Of a stretch of 64,000 nucleotides of DNA, positions 10,639-18,796 are shown one piece after another. The number at the start of each line of letters is the position of its first letter. Position 1 is the stretch's first letter. Location: the NCBI RefSeq assembly GCF_016745505.1, contig NZ_JAERUC010000027.1:21303-85302 (forward strand), written 5' to 3'. Below the pieces are notes generated by a model that worked only from the letters and a program-made list of their open reading frames with translations, had not been told where the DNA came from and ran no database searches. Position numbers and translations under genes: made by a program. This DNA is from Streptomyces silvae. GTDB lineage: Bacteria > Actinomycetota > Actinomycetes > Streptomycetales > Streptomycetaceae.

Positions 10639-11118
10639 ATGACCGAACGCCCGGTGGTCAAGCGCACAGCACGCGCCGTCCTGCTCGACGGCGACGACCT
10701 CATCCTGATCAAGCGCACCAAGCCCGGTGTCGACCCGTACTGGCTCACGCCCGGTGGGGGCGTCGAGCCGGAGGACGCCACCGTCGTCGACGCGCTGCAC
10801 CGCGAGATCGACGAGGAGCTCGGCGCCAAGATCGTCGATATCGTGCCCTGCTTCGTCGACACCGTCGAACACATCGCGGGCGGCGGCGTCAAAGGCGTGA
10901 AGGTGCAGCACTTCTTCGTCTGCCACCTGGCATCGATGGACCCGTCGCGCCGGCACGGCCCCGAGATCGACGAACCCTGCGGGGAGTACGAGATCGTCCG
11001 GGTGCCCTTCAGCCGCGTCGGAATCGCGGCCGTGCATCTCGTGCCCCTGTCACTGCGGCACTATCTGGACGCCAATATCGAGGGCGTACGCGCGCTGCAC
11101 GCCTCCGATCTGGGCTGA
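10639..11118 (+). CDS. NUDIX hydrolase
   Basis: A 159-aa NUDIX-fold pyrophosphohydrolase. The complete Nudix box is present (GGGVEPEDATVVDALHREIDEELG reads as G-x5-E-x7-RE-x2-EE-x-G; about residues 37-60), giving the Mg2+-binding glutamates. Substrates of this family are nucleoside diphosphates linked to another moiety, and the specificity cannot be deduced. ATG at 10639 was chosen because the Nudix domain begins shortly after (VVKRTARAVLLDGDDLILIKR). It lies downstream of LysR in the same direction. Confidence 0.85.
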   Translation: MTERPVVKRTARAVLLDGDDLILIKRTKPGVDPYWLTPGGGVEPEDATVVDALHREIDEELGAKIVDIVPCFVDTVEHIAGGGVKGVKVQHFFVCHLASMDPSRRHGPEIDEPCGEYEIVRVPFSRVGIAAVHLVPLSLRHYLDANIEGVRALHASDLG

Positions 11119-11205
11119 GCCCCGGGGAGCCGGGCCCGGAGAACGCACGGACATGAGAGCGGGAGATACGCCGAGGCGCGTAGCCGGGGATACTCCCGCT
11201 GTCAG

Positions 11206-11754
11206 ATGACCGCCCGCCTCGCGCTTGGCACCGTGTTTCACGTGAAACCACTCAAGCGTCCTGTGCGCCGCAGCATCCTCGTCGTCCATGTGGCGGTGTC
11301 CGTGAGCTGGCTGGGCCTCACCGTAGGGCTGCTGGCTCTCGGCCTCACCGCGTTCCTCACCCACGACGCCTCGATGGCTCAGGCGGCCACCCGCTCCATG
11401 AAGGTCTTCGGGGACTGGCTCGTCGTACCGGTCGCCCTGCTCTCGCTGCTCAGCGGTCTGATGCTGGCGCTCGGCACCTCATGGGGCCTGGCCCGGCACC
11501 GCTGGGTCTGGACGAAGTTCTGGCTGACCCTGATCACCACAGGGCTGTCGGTCTTCTCGCTCCGCCCCGGCGTCGACGAAGCTGCGGCCCGGGGTGCGAC
11601 CGACATCGATCTGGTGATCGCACCCTCGGTGGCCACGGCCACGTACCTCTTCATCACCGCGATATCGGTGCTGAAGCCGTGGGGACCGACTCGCCGGGGC
11701 CGACGGCTGCGGCAGGCTCAGCGGCCTGTGCGGCAGTCGGCCGCCCAGCCGTGA
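11206..11754 (+). CDS. DUF2269-like four-helix membrane protein; parS at its 5' end
   Basis: A small integral membrane protein with four hydrophobic segments (about residues 23-48, 68-88, 100-118 and 135-155), resembling DUF2269-type proteins; function unknown. The ATG at 11206 gives 182 aa but no start has a good Shine-Dalgarno. A GTG at 11242 inside the parS site would give a protein beginning MKPLKRPVRRS, in which case parS lies in the leader rather than encoding VFHVKP. Its 3' end overlaps the convergent MFS gene by about 100 bp. Confidence 0.7.
   Translation: MTARLALGTVFHVKPLKRPVRRSILVVHVAVSVSWLGLTVGLLALGLTAFLTHDASMAQAATRSMKVFGDWLVVPVALLSLLSGLMLALGTSWGLARHRWVWTKFWLTLITTGLSVFSLRPGVDEAAARGATDIDLVIAPSVATATYLFITAISVLKPWGPTRRGRRLRQAQRPVRQSAAQP
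11235..11248. other. parS centromere site
   Basis: An exact GTTTCACGTGAAAC, the ParB-binding 14-mer of Streptomyces. It lies within the first codons of the DUF2269-like frame, where it reads VFHVKP, or in its leader if a later start is used. Confidence 0.95.
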
Positions 11755-12898
11755 CCGCCCGGCGCTCGATCGCGCCGGAGAGCACCGCCAGCACCAGCGC
11801 CGAGGCCGCGAGTACGGCGCCGACCCAGTTGGGTGCGGTGTAGCCGAAGCCCGCCGCGATGACGAGGCCGCCCAGCCACGCCGAGAGCGCGTTGCCGAGG
11901 TTGAAAGCCCCGATGTTGACGGCCGAGGCCAGGGTGGGCGCACCCGCCGCCTGGTCGAGCACACGCTTCTGGAGCGGCGGTACGGTCGCGAAGCCGAGGG
12001 CCCCGATGAGGACGATGGTCACAGCGGCGGCGATCTTGTTGTGCGCGGTCAGCGTGAACAGGGCCAGGACCACGGCGAGGGCGCCGAGCGCCACGTACAG
12101 CATCGGCATGAGATGACGGTCGGCGAACTTCCCCCCGAGCAGATTCCCTCCGACCATGCCGAGTCCGAAGAGGACCAGCAGCCAGGTGACGGACGATGCC
12201 GCGAAGCCGGCCGTCTCCGTCATCATCGGGGTGATGTAGGTGATCGCCGCGAACACGCCGCCAAAGCCCAGCACCGTCATGGCCATGGCGAGCAGCACCT
12301 GGACATTGCGGAACGCGGCCAGTTCGTGGCGGATCCGCACACCCTGGGGCTTCGGCTGCTCAGGAACGAGCTTCGCCACGCCGAGGAGCCCCAGGACGCC
12401 GAGCCCCGCGACGACGAAGAACGTCACGCGCCAGCCGAGGCTCTGACCGATGAAGGTGCCCAGAGGAACGCCCACGACGTTGGCGACGGTGAGCCCGGTG
12501 AACATCATGGCGATGGCACCGGCCTTCTTCTCCGGAGCGACCAGGTCCGCCGCCACGACCGACCCGATGCCGAAGAAGGCGCCATGGGCGAGCGAGGCGA
12601 TCACCCGTCCGGCCAGCATCACGCCGAAGACGGGGGCGAGCGCGGAGACAACGTTCCCCACGATGAACAGCCCCATGAGGAGCATCAGCATCCGCTTCCT
12701 GGTCACGCGGGTGCCGAGGATCGTCATGAGCGGGGCACCGAGAACCACGCCCAAGGCGTAGCCCGTGACCAGAAAGCCTGCGGTCGGGATCGAGACCTGG
12801 AAGTCAGCCGCGACATCGGGAAGCAATCCCATGATCACGAACTCGGTGGTGCCGATACCGAATGCCCCGATGGCGAGGGCGAGGAGCGCGAGCGGCAT
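11654..12898 (-). CDS. MFS drug/sugar efflux transporter (DHA1, AraJ/Cml-type)
   Basis: A 414-aa, 12-helix major facilitator with the drug:H+ antiporter (DHA1) layout. It shows the helix 1 ending GTTEFVIMGLLPDV and the loop 2-3 motif A region LGTRVTRKRMLM. Closest in style to AraJ/chloramphenicol-efflux transporters; the substrate is unknown. The ATG at 12898 has GGAAGGTGG upstream and is preferred over an in-frame ATG 16 codons earlier. Divergent from a MarR regulator that probably represses it. The last 33 codons overlap the convergent membrane-protein gene. Confidence 0.85.
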   Translation of the reverse strand: MPLALLALAIGAFGIGTTEFVIMGLLPDVAADFQVSIPTAGFLVTGYALGVVLGAPLMTILGTRVTRKRMLMLLMGLFIVGNVVSALAPVFGVMLAGRVIASLAHGAFFGIGSVVAADLVAPEKKAGAIAMMFTGLTVANVVGVPLGTFIGQSLGWRVTFFVVAGLGVLGLLGVAKLVPEQPKPQGVRIRHELAAFRNVQVLLAMAMTVLGFGGVFAAITYITPMMTETAGFAASSVTWLLVLFGLGMVGGNLLGGKFADRHLMPMLYVALGALAVVLALFTLTAHNKIAAAVTIVLIGALGFATVPPLQKRVLDQAAGAPTLASAVNIGAFNLGNALSAWLGGLVIAAGFGYTAPNWVGAVLAASALVLAVLSGAIERRAVTAGRPTAAQAAEPAAAVGPGESVPTASAPISR

Positions 12899-12945
12899 GG
12901 ATGCCACCTTCCCTGAAGTGTGCGCCTGCGTCTTACGAGCGTCCA

Positions 12946-12973
12946 CAATAATTGCAGACGCCTGTTAATTGCA
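12946..12973. promoter_or_regulatory. Candidate MarR operator between MFS and marR genes
   Basis: The 139-bp divergent spacer contains a CAATAATTG palindrome (12946-12954) and a repeated AATTGCA heptamer (12950-12956 and 12967-12973, 17 bp apart). The AT-rich dyads stand out in this G+C-rich DNA and are placed to control both promoters. Confidence 0.45.
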
Positions 12974-13037
12974 AGCGCGGGCTATTGCGCACGTGCCCTA
13001 TCCTGGAGGGAAGCAGCTCCCGTACGGAGGAGAGAAC

Positions 13038-13496
13038 ATGACAGCGACAGACCCCGCACTGACGGCCCTCGCCCAGAGCTGGTGTGCCCTCTCCCTGCTC
13101 CACGGGAAGATCGAGGCCCGCATCGAACGGGCCCTGCAGTCCCACCACAGTCTCAGCGCGCGCGAGTTCTCCCTGCTCGATGTCCTCAGCCGCCAGCACA
13201 GCGGCACGGGCGGCCACCTGCAGATGAAGCAGGTGGCGGACGCCGTGGTGCTGAGCCAGAGCGCCACCACCCGGCTGGTCACCCGGCTCGAGGACCGCGG
13301 GCTGCTCACCCGGTACCTCTGTGACACGGACCGGCGGGGCATCTACACGGACGTCACCGAAGCGGGTCTCACGCTGCTGAGCGAGGCCAGGCCGACCAAC
13401 GACACCGCGCTCCGCGCCGCTCTCGACGAGGCCGCCGAGAACCCGGAGCTCGCCCCGCTGGTCCGGACGGTCGAGGCACTGAAGGTCCCCGCCTGA
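13038..13496 (+). CDS. MarR-family transcriptional regulator
   Basis: A 152-aa MarR regulator. The winged helix-turn-helix is at about residues 30-100, with LSAREFSLLDVLSRQ, the recognition-helix stretch LSQSATTRLVTRLEDRGLL, and the wing TDRRGIYTDVTEAG. ATG at 13038 follows a strong GGAGGAGAG. It is divergent from the MFS transporter, the usual arrangement of a MarR repressor and the efflux pump it controls. The inducer is probably a small aromatic or drug-like compound, by family knowledge only. Confidence 0.9.
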   Translation: MTATDPALTALAQSWCALSLLHGKIEARIERALQSHHSLSAREFSLLDVLSRQHSGTGGHLQMKQVADAVVLSQSATTRLVTRLEDRGLLTRYLCDTDRRGIYTDVTEAGLTLLSEARPTNDTALRAALDEAAENPELAPLVRTVEALKVPA

Positions 13497-13523
13497 GCCG
13501 GTGGGTTGCGTAGTCTGCCGATC

Positions 13524-13976
13524 ATGAGCGATCTCGACATACGTCCCGCCGTTTCCGCGGACATCCCCGCCATCGTGGCCATGCTCGCCGACGACCCGCT
13601 GGGCGCGCAGCGTGAGTCCCCGGACGATCTCGACCCGTACCTCGCCGCGTTCCGGCGGCTCGTCGACGACCCGAATCAGCATCTGACCGTGGCGGTGCGC
13701 CAGGGCAAGGTCGTGGGCACCCTCCAGCTGACGATCGTGCCGGGGCTGTCCCGGCGTGGTGCGACCCGTTCCATCGTCGAGGGCGTCCGCGTCCACGCGG
13801 ATGAGCGCGGCAGCGGCCTCGGGACCCAGCTGATCCAGTGGGCGGTCGACGAATCCCGGCGCCAGGGCTGCCAGTTGGTGCAGCTGACGTCGGACGCCAC
13901 CCGTACGGACGCCCACCGCTTCTACGAGCGCCTCGGCTTCACCGCGAGCCACGTGGGCTTCAAGCTCGCTCTCTGA
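13524..13976 (+). CDS. GNAT-family N-acetyltransferase
   Basis: A 150-aa single-domain GNAT acetyltransferase. The acetyl-CoA-binding motif A is visible as VRVHADERGSGLGTQLIQWA (about residues 88-107), followed by the motif B region RFYERLGFTASHVGF. Such enzymes acetylate small amines or protein N-termini; the acceptor is unknown. ATG at 13524 begins MSDLDIRPA. It is 27 bp downstream of marR in the same direction, so the two may be cotranscribed. Confidence 0.85.
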   Translation: MSDLDIRPAVSADIPAIVAMLADDPLGAQRESPDDLDPYLAAFRRLVDDPNQHLTVAVRQGKVVGTLQLTIVPGLSRRGATRSIVEGVRVHADERGSGLGTQLIQWAVDESRRQGCQLVQLTSDATRTDAHRFYERLGFTASHVGFKLAL

Positions 13977-14025
13977 ACGCGCGCGTTCCGCCCAGCCCCG
14001 TACTCCGCACTCCGGGAGGCATCAC

Positions 14026-15189
14026 GTGCACCGCGTCCACGATGAGCAGCGCCGGGTCAGACTCGGCCGGCGCCATCTGCTGGCCCCGTCCGCACGGGCC
14101 GCGTCCGCCGTCACGGTGGCCGACGCCCTCGTCGCCCTGCACGCGACCGATGCCGCCACGGTCTTCCTCTCCGTCTGCGCGCGGCTGACCGAACCCGGAG
14201 CCGGAGCGGTGGAGCGGGCGCTCTACGAGGACGTGTCGCTGGTGCGGCTGCTCTCCATGCGGAACACCCTGTTCACCGTGTCCACGGAGGTCGCACCCGC
14301 CGTCGACGCGTCGAGCGCGCGGGCCGTGGCGGCCAAGGAGCGCAGGAAGCTCCTCAAGCATCTGAAGGAGGACGGCCAGGGGCTGGACGAGCACTGGCTC
14401 GCCGATACCGAGACACAGACGCTCGCCGCTCTGACCGCTCGGGGCCGGGCCACGGGGAGCGAGCTGTCGGCCGCCGTACCCGCGCTGCGCACGAAGATCA
14501 CCGTCTTCCCCGGGACGAGGCAGGAGACGGTGCAGGGGATCGCCTCCCGGGTGATCCGGGTACTGGCCGCCGACGGGCGCATCCGGCGGGACCGGCCGCG
14601 CGGTTCATGGACCTCCAGCCAGTTCCGCTGGACGGCAGCCGAGCCATGGCCCCCGTCGGACCCTGCCCAGGCGCGGGCGGAGCTGGCCGGACGCTGGCTC
14701 CGGTCCTACGGCCCTGGCACCGAGGGCGATCTGAAGTGGTGGACGGGCTGGGGCGTCCGGGAGACGCGTACGGCCCTGGCCGCCGCCGGTGCCGAGGAGG
14801 TCCTCCTCGACAGCGGGGCCGTCGGCTGGGTCGCCCCGGGCGACCTCGCCGACGAACCCGCTCCGGAGCCCTGGGCGGCCCTGCTGCCCGGTCTCGATCC
14901 GAGCGCCATGGGCTGGGCCGACCGCGGCTTCCACCTGCCCGTCGATCACCGTGCCGCCCTTTTCGACCGGGCCGGCAACATCGGGCCGACGGTGTGGTGG
15001 AACGGCACGGTCGTCGGGGGCTGGGCTCAGCGCGCGGACGGCGAGCCGGTGTGGCGGCTGCTGTCCGATGTGGGCAGGGAGGCCTCACAGCTCATCGAGG
15101 CGGAGGCTGCCCGGCTGTCGGCCTGGGTGGGCGACGCCCGGATCACTCCACGCTTCCGTACGCCTCTGGAGCGCGAGCTGACGGCGTGA
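14026..15189 (+). CDS. Winged-helix DNA-binding protein, HTH_42 (AlkX/YcaQ-like) family
   Basis: A 387-aa protein of the HTH_42 superfamily, which includes the DNA glycosylases AlkX/YcaQ and AlkZ that unhook interstrand crosslinks. It has the family pattern of tandem winged helices, an N-terminal LGRRHLLAP, a central LLSMRNTLFTV, and a C-terminal beta-barrel region containing VWWNGTVVGGWAQR. The QxQ/QxD catalytic motif of bona fide AlkZ-type glycosylases is not evident to me, so glycosylase activity is unproven. GTG start at 14026 follows GGGAGG. An exact parS begins 5 bp after the stop. Confidence 0.75.
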   Translation: MHRVHDEQRRVRLGRRHLLAPSARAASAVTVADALVALHATDAATVFLSVCARLTEPGAGAVERALYEDVSLVRLLSMRNTLFTVSTEVAPAVDASSARAVAAKERRKLLKHLKEDGQGLDEHWLADTETQTLAALTARGRATGSELSAAVPALRTKITVFPGTRQETVQGIASRVIRVLAADGRIRRDRPRGSWTSSQFRWTAAEPWPPSDPAQARAELAGRWLRSYGPGTEGDLKWWTGWGVRETRTALAAAGAEEVLLDSGAVGWVAPGDLADEPAPEPWAALLPGLDPSAMGWADRGFHLPVDHRAALFDRAGNIGPTVWWNGTVVGGWAQRADGEPVWRLLSDVGREASQLIEAEAARLSAWVGDARITPRFRTPLERELTA

Positions 15190-15193
15190 GCGT

Positions 15194-15207
15194 GTTTCAC
15201 GTGAAAC
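15194..15207. other. parS centromere site
   Basis: An exact GTTTCACGTGAAAC in the 33-bp gap between the convergent HTH_42 and beta-lactamase-family genes. It is non-coding on both strands. Confidence 0.95.
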
Positions 15208-15222
15208 GCCGGCCCTCCCTCA

Positions 15223-16602
15223 TCAAAGGGCGAGTCCTCGCCAGCCGTCCTCGTCCACGCCACCCGGAATGGCCGCACTCCGGTCGTACGGCTCCCGTGT
15301 GAAGACGAACGAGCCCAGGTCGAGATGGTCCACCGTGCCGTCATCGGCGCGTACGACCCGGAGCGTCTCCCCCGCGTAGTAGCCGTTGAGGCCGGTCCAG
15401 GTTCCGTCGGGGCGCGCCTGGAACCGTGCGGCGCGGCCGGCGCCCCGCAGCGGCTGGAGCTCCAGCCCCCCGCCCGCGAGCAGCTTCAGGGCGTGGACCT
15501 GCGTGCCCCAGTACCAGGGCCCGGTCAGCGCCAGCAGCTCCTCGTCGACCTCGGGCAGCGGGCGCCAGGGCTCCGGGATCCTCGGCTCGGCGTCGGCGAC
15601 GATCTGGAGGAGATCGGCGGCGACCGCACCGACCAGGGGGCCCGAGGTGGCATTGGAGAGCACCACGGCCGCGACATCGTCCTCGACGCTGAACCACAGC
15701 GTGGCCAGGAAGCCGGGGAGCGATCCCGTGTGCCCGAGGAGCGTACGGTTTCCGCGCCGGACAGCCTGAAGGCCGAGGCCGTACGTCCCGGCCCAGTCAC
15801 CCGCTTCGGCCGGAGCAGCGGGAACGCGCATCTCCTCGACCGAGGAAGCGCGGAGCACCCGCTCGTCGCCCTGCGCCAGAAAGGCCGCGAAGCGGAGCAG
15901 GTCGGTGGTCGTCGACCAGAGCTGACCGGCCGGTGCCATCAGTCCGAGGTCCTCGGCCGGCTCGGGCAGCATGACGTCCGCCCACGGATGAACGGCCCAG
16001 CCGCCCGCATGTGGCGCGCTCGCCTGCGGAGTCGTACGGTCCATCCCCAGCGGTTCGAGGATCTCCCGGCGCAGCACCTCGGCCCAGGAGTCGCCGCGCA
16101 GCTTCTCCACGAGCGAACCGAGCAGTGTGTAACCGGGGTTCGAGTAGTGGTGCCGGTGGCCGGACGGATGGATCGCGGGCCGCTCGCCGAGCACATCCGA
16201 CAGCTCGGGGCGCGTGGTGCCGGGCGTCCTCTCCCACCAGGGACCAGGGGTCTCGGCCCCCAGGCCGCCGCTGTGGCCCAACAGTTGGAAGACGGTCACC
16301 TGCCCGGCGTCGGTCCCCGGAAGATGCTTCTCCAGAGGGTCGTCCAGATCCAGCAGGCCCTCGTCACGCAGGCGCATCACCAGCACGGCGGTGAACGTCT
16401 TGGTGAGGGAGCCGATCCTGTACTGCGTATCACCGTCGGGCTCATGGCCGTCCACACAGCTACGGGCACCGCTCCAGGCGATCTGCCCGTCCCGCCGCAC
16501 CGAGGCGACGAGGGAAGGGGTCCGGCCTTCGGACTGCGCGGTGGCGACACGGTGCAGCAGAGCGCGCCGGGTACCGGGGAGCAGGATGTCGGAAGAAGTC
16601 AT
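15223..16602 (-). CDS. Serine hydrolase of the beta-lactamase / class C PBP family
   Basis: A 459-aa serine hydrolase (beta-lactamase family, PF00144-like). The nucleophile motif SxxK is GSLTKTF (about residues 61-67), the second motif YxN is in YSNPGY (about 145-150), and HTG occurs in LLGHTGSLPG. The family covers class C beta-lactamases, DD-peptidases and esterases. With no signal peptide visible, a cytoplasmic esterase-like role is plausible. An extra C-terminal domain of about 120 residues follows the catalytic part. I prefer the ATG at 16602 (MTSSDILLPG); an in-frame ATG 17 codons earlier is possible. Confidence 0.85.
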   Translation of the reverse strand: MTSSDILLPGTRRALLHRVATAQSEGRTPSLVASVRRDGQIAWSGARSCVDGHEPDGDTQYRIGSLTKTFTAVLVMRLRDEGLLDLDDPLEKHLPGTDAGQVTVFQLLGHSGGLGAETPGPWWERTPGTTRPELSDVLGERPAIHPSGHRHHYSNPGYTLLGSLVEKLRGDSWAEVLRREILEPLGMDRTTPQASAPHAGGWAVHPWADVMLPEPAEDLGLMAPAGQLWSTTTDLLRFAAFLAQGDERVLRASSVEEMRVPAAPAEAGDWAGTYGLGLQAVRRGNRTLLGHTGSLPGFLATLWFSVEDDVAAVVLSNATSGPLVGAVAADLLQIVADAEPRIPEPWRPLPEVDEELLALTGPWYWGTQVHALKLLAGGGLELQPLRGAGRAARFQARPDGTWTGLNGYYAGETLRVVRADDGTVDHLDLGSFVFTREPYDRSAAIPGGVDEDGWRGLAL

Positions 16603-16673
16603 GCCCCAGCATGACTCCCGTATCGGGGGCCTGACGAACCCATTTGGCCGCACAGGAGGCCTGCCGAAGCTGC

Positions 16674-17273
16674 TCAGTCGCGTTCCGCCTCGTCAGCCGT
16701 ATGGGGCAGCAGGGGGAACAGCCGGGTGATGAGAGCCACCGGCCGGGCCCCGTCGGGCCGGGCCAGGGGGCGCTGCTCGCGGTCCTGGTAGGGAGCGAGC
16801 GCCCGTCGCACCACCTCCGCGACCTGGCCCATCTCCTCGGGCGTCAGGTAGGCGACAGCGCTGAACGCTTCGTCATGGCGCCACTCCGGCGGCGCCTCGT
16901 CCCGCTGCCCCAGCCATCGCTGCCAGCTCTCGTCCTCCAGGCCTCGGGCCAGGTCGCCGAACTGCTCCTCCGTAGCCCCAGCGGCGGCCGGTTCACCGGC
17001 AGCCGGGTCACGCCGGCTCAGACGCCAGGGGCGGGCGCGGCCCCCGCTGTGGGGCGCCTCCTCGATGTGTCCATGGCGCGCGAGCTGCCGCAGATGAAAG
17101 GAGCAGAGCCCGGAGCTGTAGCCCAGGCGGGCAGCGGCTTCCGTCGCCGTGAGCGTCCCGACTTCGGCGAGCAGGTCCAGGAGGGCCGTACGGACCTCGT
17201 GCTCGCGCAGCTCTGCACCGGAGCCGCTGCGGTCTGCCCGGCCGTGCGGGGTGGTGAGGTCATCTTCAGTCAC
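16674..17273 (-). CDS. ArsR-like winged-helix regulator
   Basis: A 199-aa regulator with an ArsR-type winged helix (about residues 15-85: RTALLDLLAEVGTLTATEAAA, then SGLCSFHLRQLARHGHIEE) and a C-terminal helical region without an obvious metal site. The GTG at 17273 sits inside the first of two CTTTGCAAAG palindromes. The mRNA is therefore probably leaderless or nearly so, and the palindromes are likely its own operator. It is divergent from a peptide deformylase gene, which it may also control. Confidence 0.75.
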   Translation of the reverse strand: MTEDDLTTPHGRADRSGSGAELREHEVRTALLDLLAEVGTLTATEAAARLGYSSGLCSFHLRQLARHGHIEEAPHSGGRARPWRLSRRDPAAGEPAAAGATEEQFGDLARGLEDESWQRWLGQRDEAPPEWRHDEAFSAVAYLTPEEMGQVAEVVRRALAPYQDREQRPLARPDGARPVALITRLFPLLPHTADEAERD

Positions 17274-17299
17274 TTTGCAAAGTCTGCTACTTTGCAAAG
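17272..17299. promoter_or_regulatory. Twin palindromic operators between ArsR-like gene and def
   Basis: ACTTTGCAAAGT (17272-17283) is a perfect 12-bp palindrome, and CTTTGCAAAG (17290-17299) repeats its core 17 bp away. They overlap the start codon of the leftward regulator and precede the deformylase gene by about 80 bp. The AT-richness and exact repetition make a regulator-binding function likely. Confidence 0.65.
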
Positions 17300-17380
17300 C
17301 TCTGGGCAAGCAGAAGTTCTCGACACGCACCCTTTCTCGGCAAGCAGCACTCCCTGGCATACGCAGAAGAGGAGATGGCC

Positions 17381-18040
17381 ATGTCCGTGCGCCACGAGCG
17401 GTCCCGTCCCGTCGACCGGCGGGTCCATGTGCAGGGCCGGCCCGTCGACTCGTATCCGGATCTGTCGCCCGAAGCCCGGCGGGGGTCGGTGCGCCGGGTC
17501 ACGGTCGTGGGAGAGGAAGTCCTGCGCCGCCCGTGCCGGGAGGTCACCGCATTCGACTCCGCCGAGCTGTCCACGCTGATCGACGACATGTTCCTGACGA
17601 TGTACGTGGCCGACGGGGCCGGCCTGGCCGCCAATCAGGTCGGCGTCGGCCTGAGGCTGTTCGTGTACGACTGTCCGGACGACGACGGGGTCCGGCACGT
17701 GGGCCACATCATCAATCCGGTGCTGGACCTGCCCGACCCGGGCAGCCGCCGGCTCGTCGACGACGCCGAGGGCTGCCTGTCCGTGCCCGGCGCCATGATG
17801 GCGGTCCCCCGTACCGATCGCGCCGTCGTCCGCGGGTTCGACAAGGACGGCCGGCCGCTCGTCGTCGAGGGACAGGGCTACTTCGCCCGGTGCCTCCAGC
17901 ACGAAACCGATCACCTCGCGGGGCACACGTACCTGGACCGTCTCTCCGGGCGGGACCGCAAGGAAGCGCTGCGGCAGATGGAAGCCCGTCGTGAAGACGT
18001 CTTCGCCCGACGCGCGGACAAGGCCGCGGACCTGGGCTGA
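17381..18040 (+). CDS. def: Peptide deformylase
   Basis: Removes the formyl group from the N-terminal methionine of new proteins, using a bound metal ion. All three signature motifs are present: GAGLAANQVG (the GxGxAAxQ motif), EGCLSVPG (metal-binding Cys) and QHETDHLAG (HExxH, two His ligands and the catalytic Glu). At 219 aa it is longer than minimal deformylases, with an N-terminal extension of about 30 residues. The ATG at 17381 is eight bases after GAGGAG; an ATG two codons earlier is too close to it. The gene sits beside a dedicated ArsR-like regulator, which is unusual for a housekeeping copy and suggests an auxiliary one. Confidence 0.93.
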   Translation: MSVRHERSRPVDRRVHVQGRPVDSYPDLSPEARRGSVRRVTVVGEEVLRRPCREVTAFDSAELSTLIDDMFLTMYVADGAGLAANQVGVGLRLFVYDCPDDDGVRHVGHIINPVLDLPDPGSRRLVDDAEGCLSVPGAMMAVPRTDRAVVRGFDKDGRPLVVEGQGYFARCLQHETDHLAGHTYLDRLSGRDRKEALRQMEARREDVFARRADKAADLG

Positions 18041-18106
18041 CCCCCGGGTCCGCCCGGCCGCACGAGGCAGGTGGGCGGCACGGCCCTCCCTGATCCCCGC
18101 GCCGGC

Positions 18107-18727
18107 TCAGCCGCCCGCCCCGCTCCGGCCGTTCCGAGGACCGTTCGGGGCCTGGCCTGCGGCCTTCCAGGCCGCCTCGATCATCTCGAAGATCTCGTCC
18201 ACCGCGGCCTGCGGGTCGCCCGCCTCGCGTGCCAGTGCGTACGCGTCGATCACGAACCTCGCGATCGTGCGGCAGGCCGTCGCGCTCCGGGACAGGCCGG
18301 GGGCGGCGATGAGAGCCTCGGCCAACGACTGCGCGTGGCGCAGCCGCATCGACTCCTCGTACTCCCGCAGAGCGGGGGACGCGACGATCATCCCCCAGAT
18401 CGGGGCGGCGTCGTCGGCCACACAATGGCGCACCAGGGCGTGGATCTCGCGGCGCAGGGCGGGGATGAGCGGCTCGTCCGGTGCCCGGTCGGTGACCGCA
18501 CGGGTGAGGCGCTGCTCGAAGTCGTCGTCGCGCTCGAAGACCAGGGCCTCTTTCGAGGCGAAGTGGGAGAAGAGCGTGGTGACGGCCACGTCGGCCTCGG
18601 CGGCCACGTCCCGGATGCCCACCGCGTCGTACCCGTGTTCCAGGAAGAGCCGCAGCGCGGTGTCAGCGATCTTCTGGCGGGTCGCAGCCTTCTTGCGCTC
18701 ACGGCGCCCGGTCGTCGGCACGGTCAT
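18107..18727 (-). CDS. TetR-family transcriptional regulator
   Basis: A 206-aa TetR regulator. The N-terminal helix-turn-helix is typical (RQKIADTALRLFLEHGYDAV, then IRDVAAEADVAVTTLFSHFASKEALV, about residues 17-63), followed by a helical ligand-binding domain. It is divergent from the oxidoreductase gene and shares a 69-bp spacer containing a palindromic operator. By the usual logic it represses that gene and itself. The ligand is unknown. Confidence 0.9.
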   Translation of the reverse strand: MTVPTTGRRERKKAATRQKIADTALRLFLEHGYDAVGIRDVAAEADVAVTTLFSHFASKEALVFERDDDFEQRLTRAVTDRAPDEPLIPALRREIHALVRHCVADDAAPIWGMIVASPALREYEESMRLRHAQSLAEALIAAPGLSRSATACRTIARFVIDAYALAREAGDPQAAVDEIFEMIEAAWKAAGQAPNGPRNGRSGAGG

Positions 18728-18766
18728 GCACTGAGACTATCAAATACAAAAACACAACCGTTTCAA

Positions 18767-18785
18767 AACACTAACCGCTAGTGTT
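18767..18785. promoter_or_regulatory. TetR operator candidate
   Basis: AACACTA (18767-18773) and TAGTGTT (18779-18785) form a perfect 7-bp inverted repeat with a 5-bp spacer in the AT-rich divergent region. The right arm overlaps a TAGTGT that would suit a -10 element for the rightward gene, so binding would block RNA polymerase. Confidence 0.6.
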
Positions 18786-18796
18786 AACGTCGCCGC

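Noticed and set aside
14026..15189. Confident assignment as a DNA crosslink glycosylase (AlkX/AlkZ)
   Set aside because: The superfamily fits, but I could not find the catalytic QxQ or QxD motif, so activity is left open.
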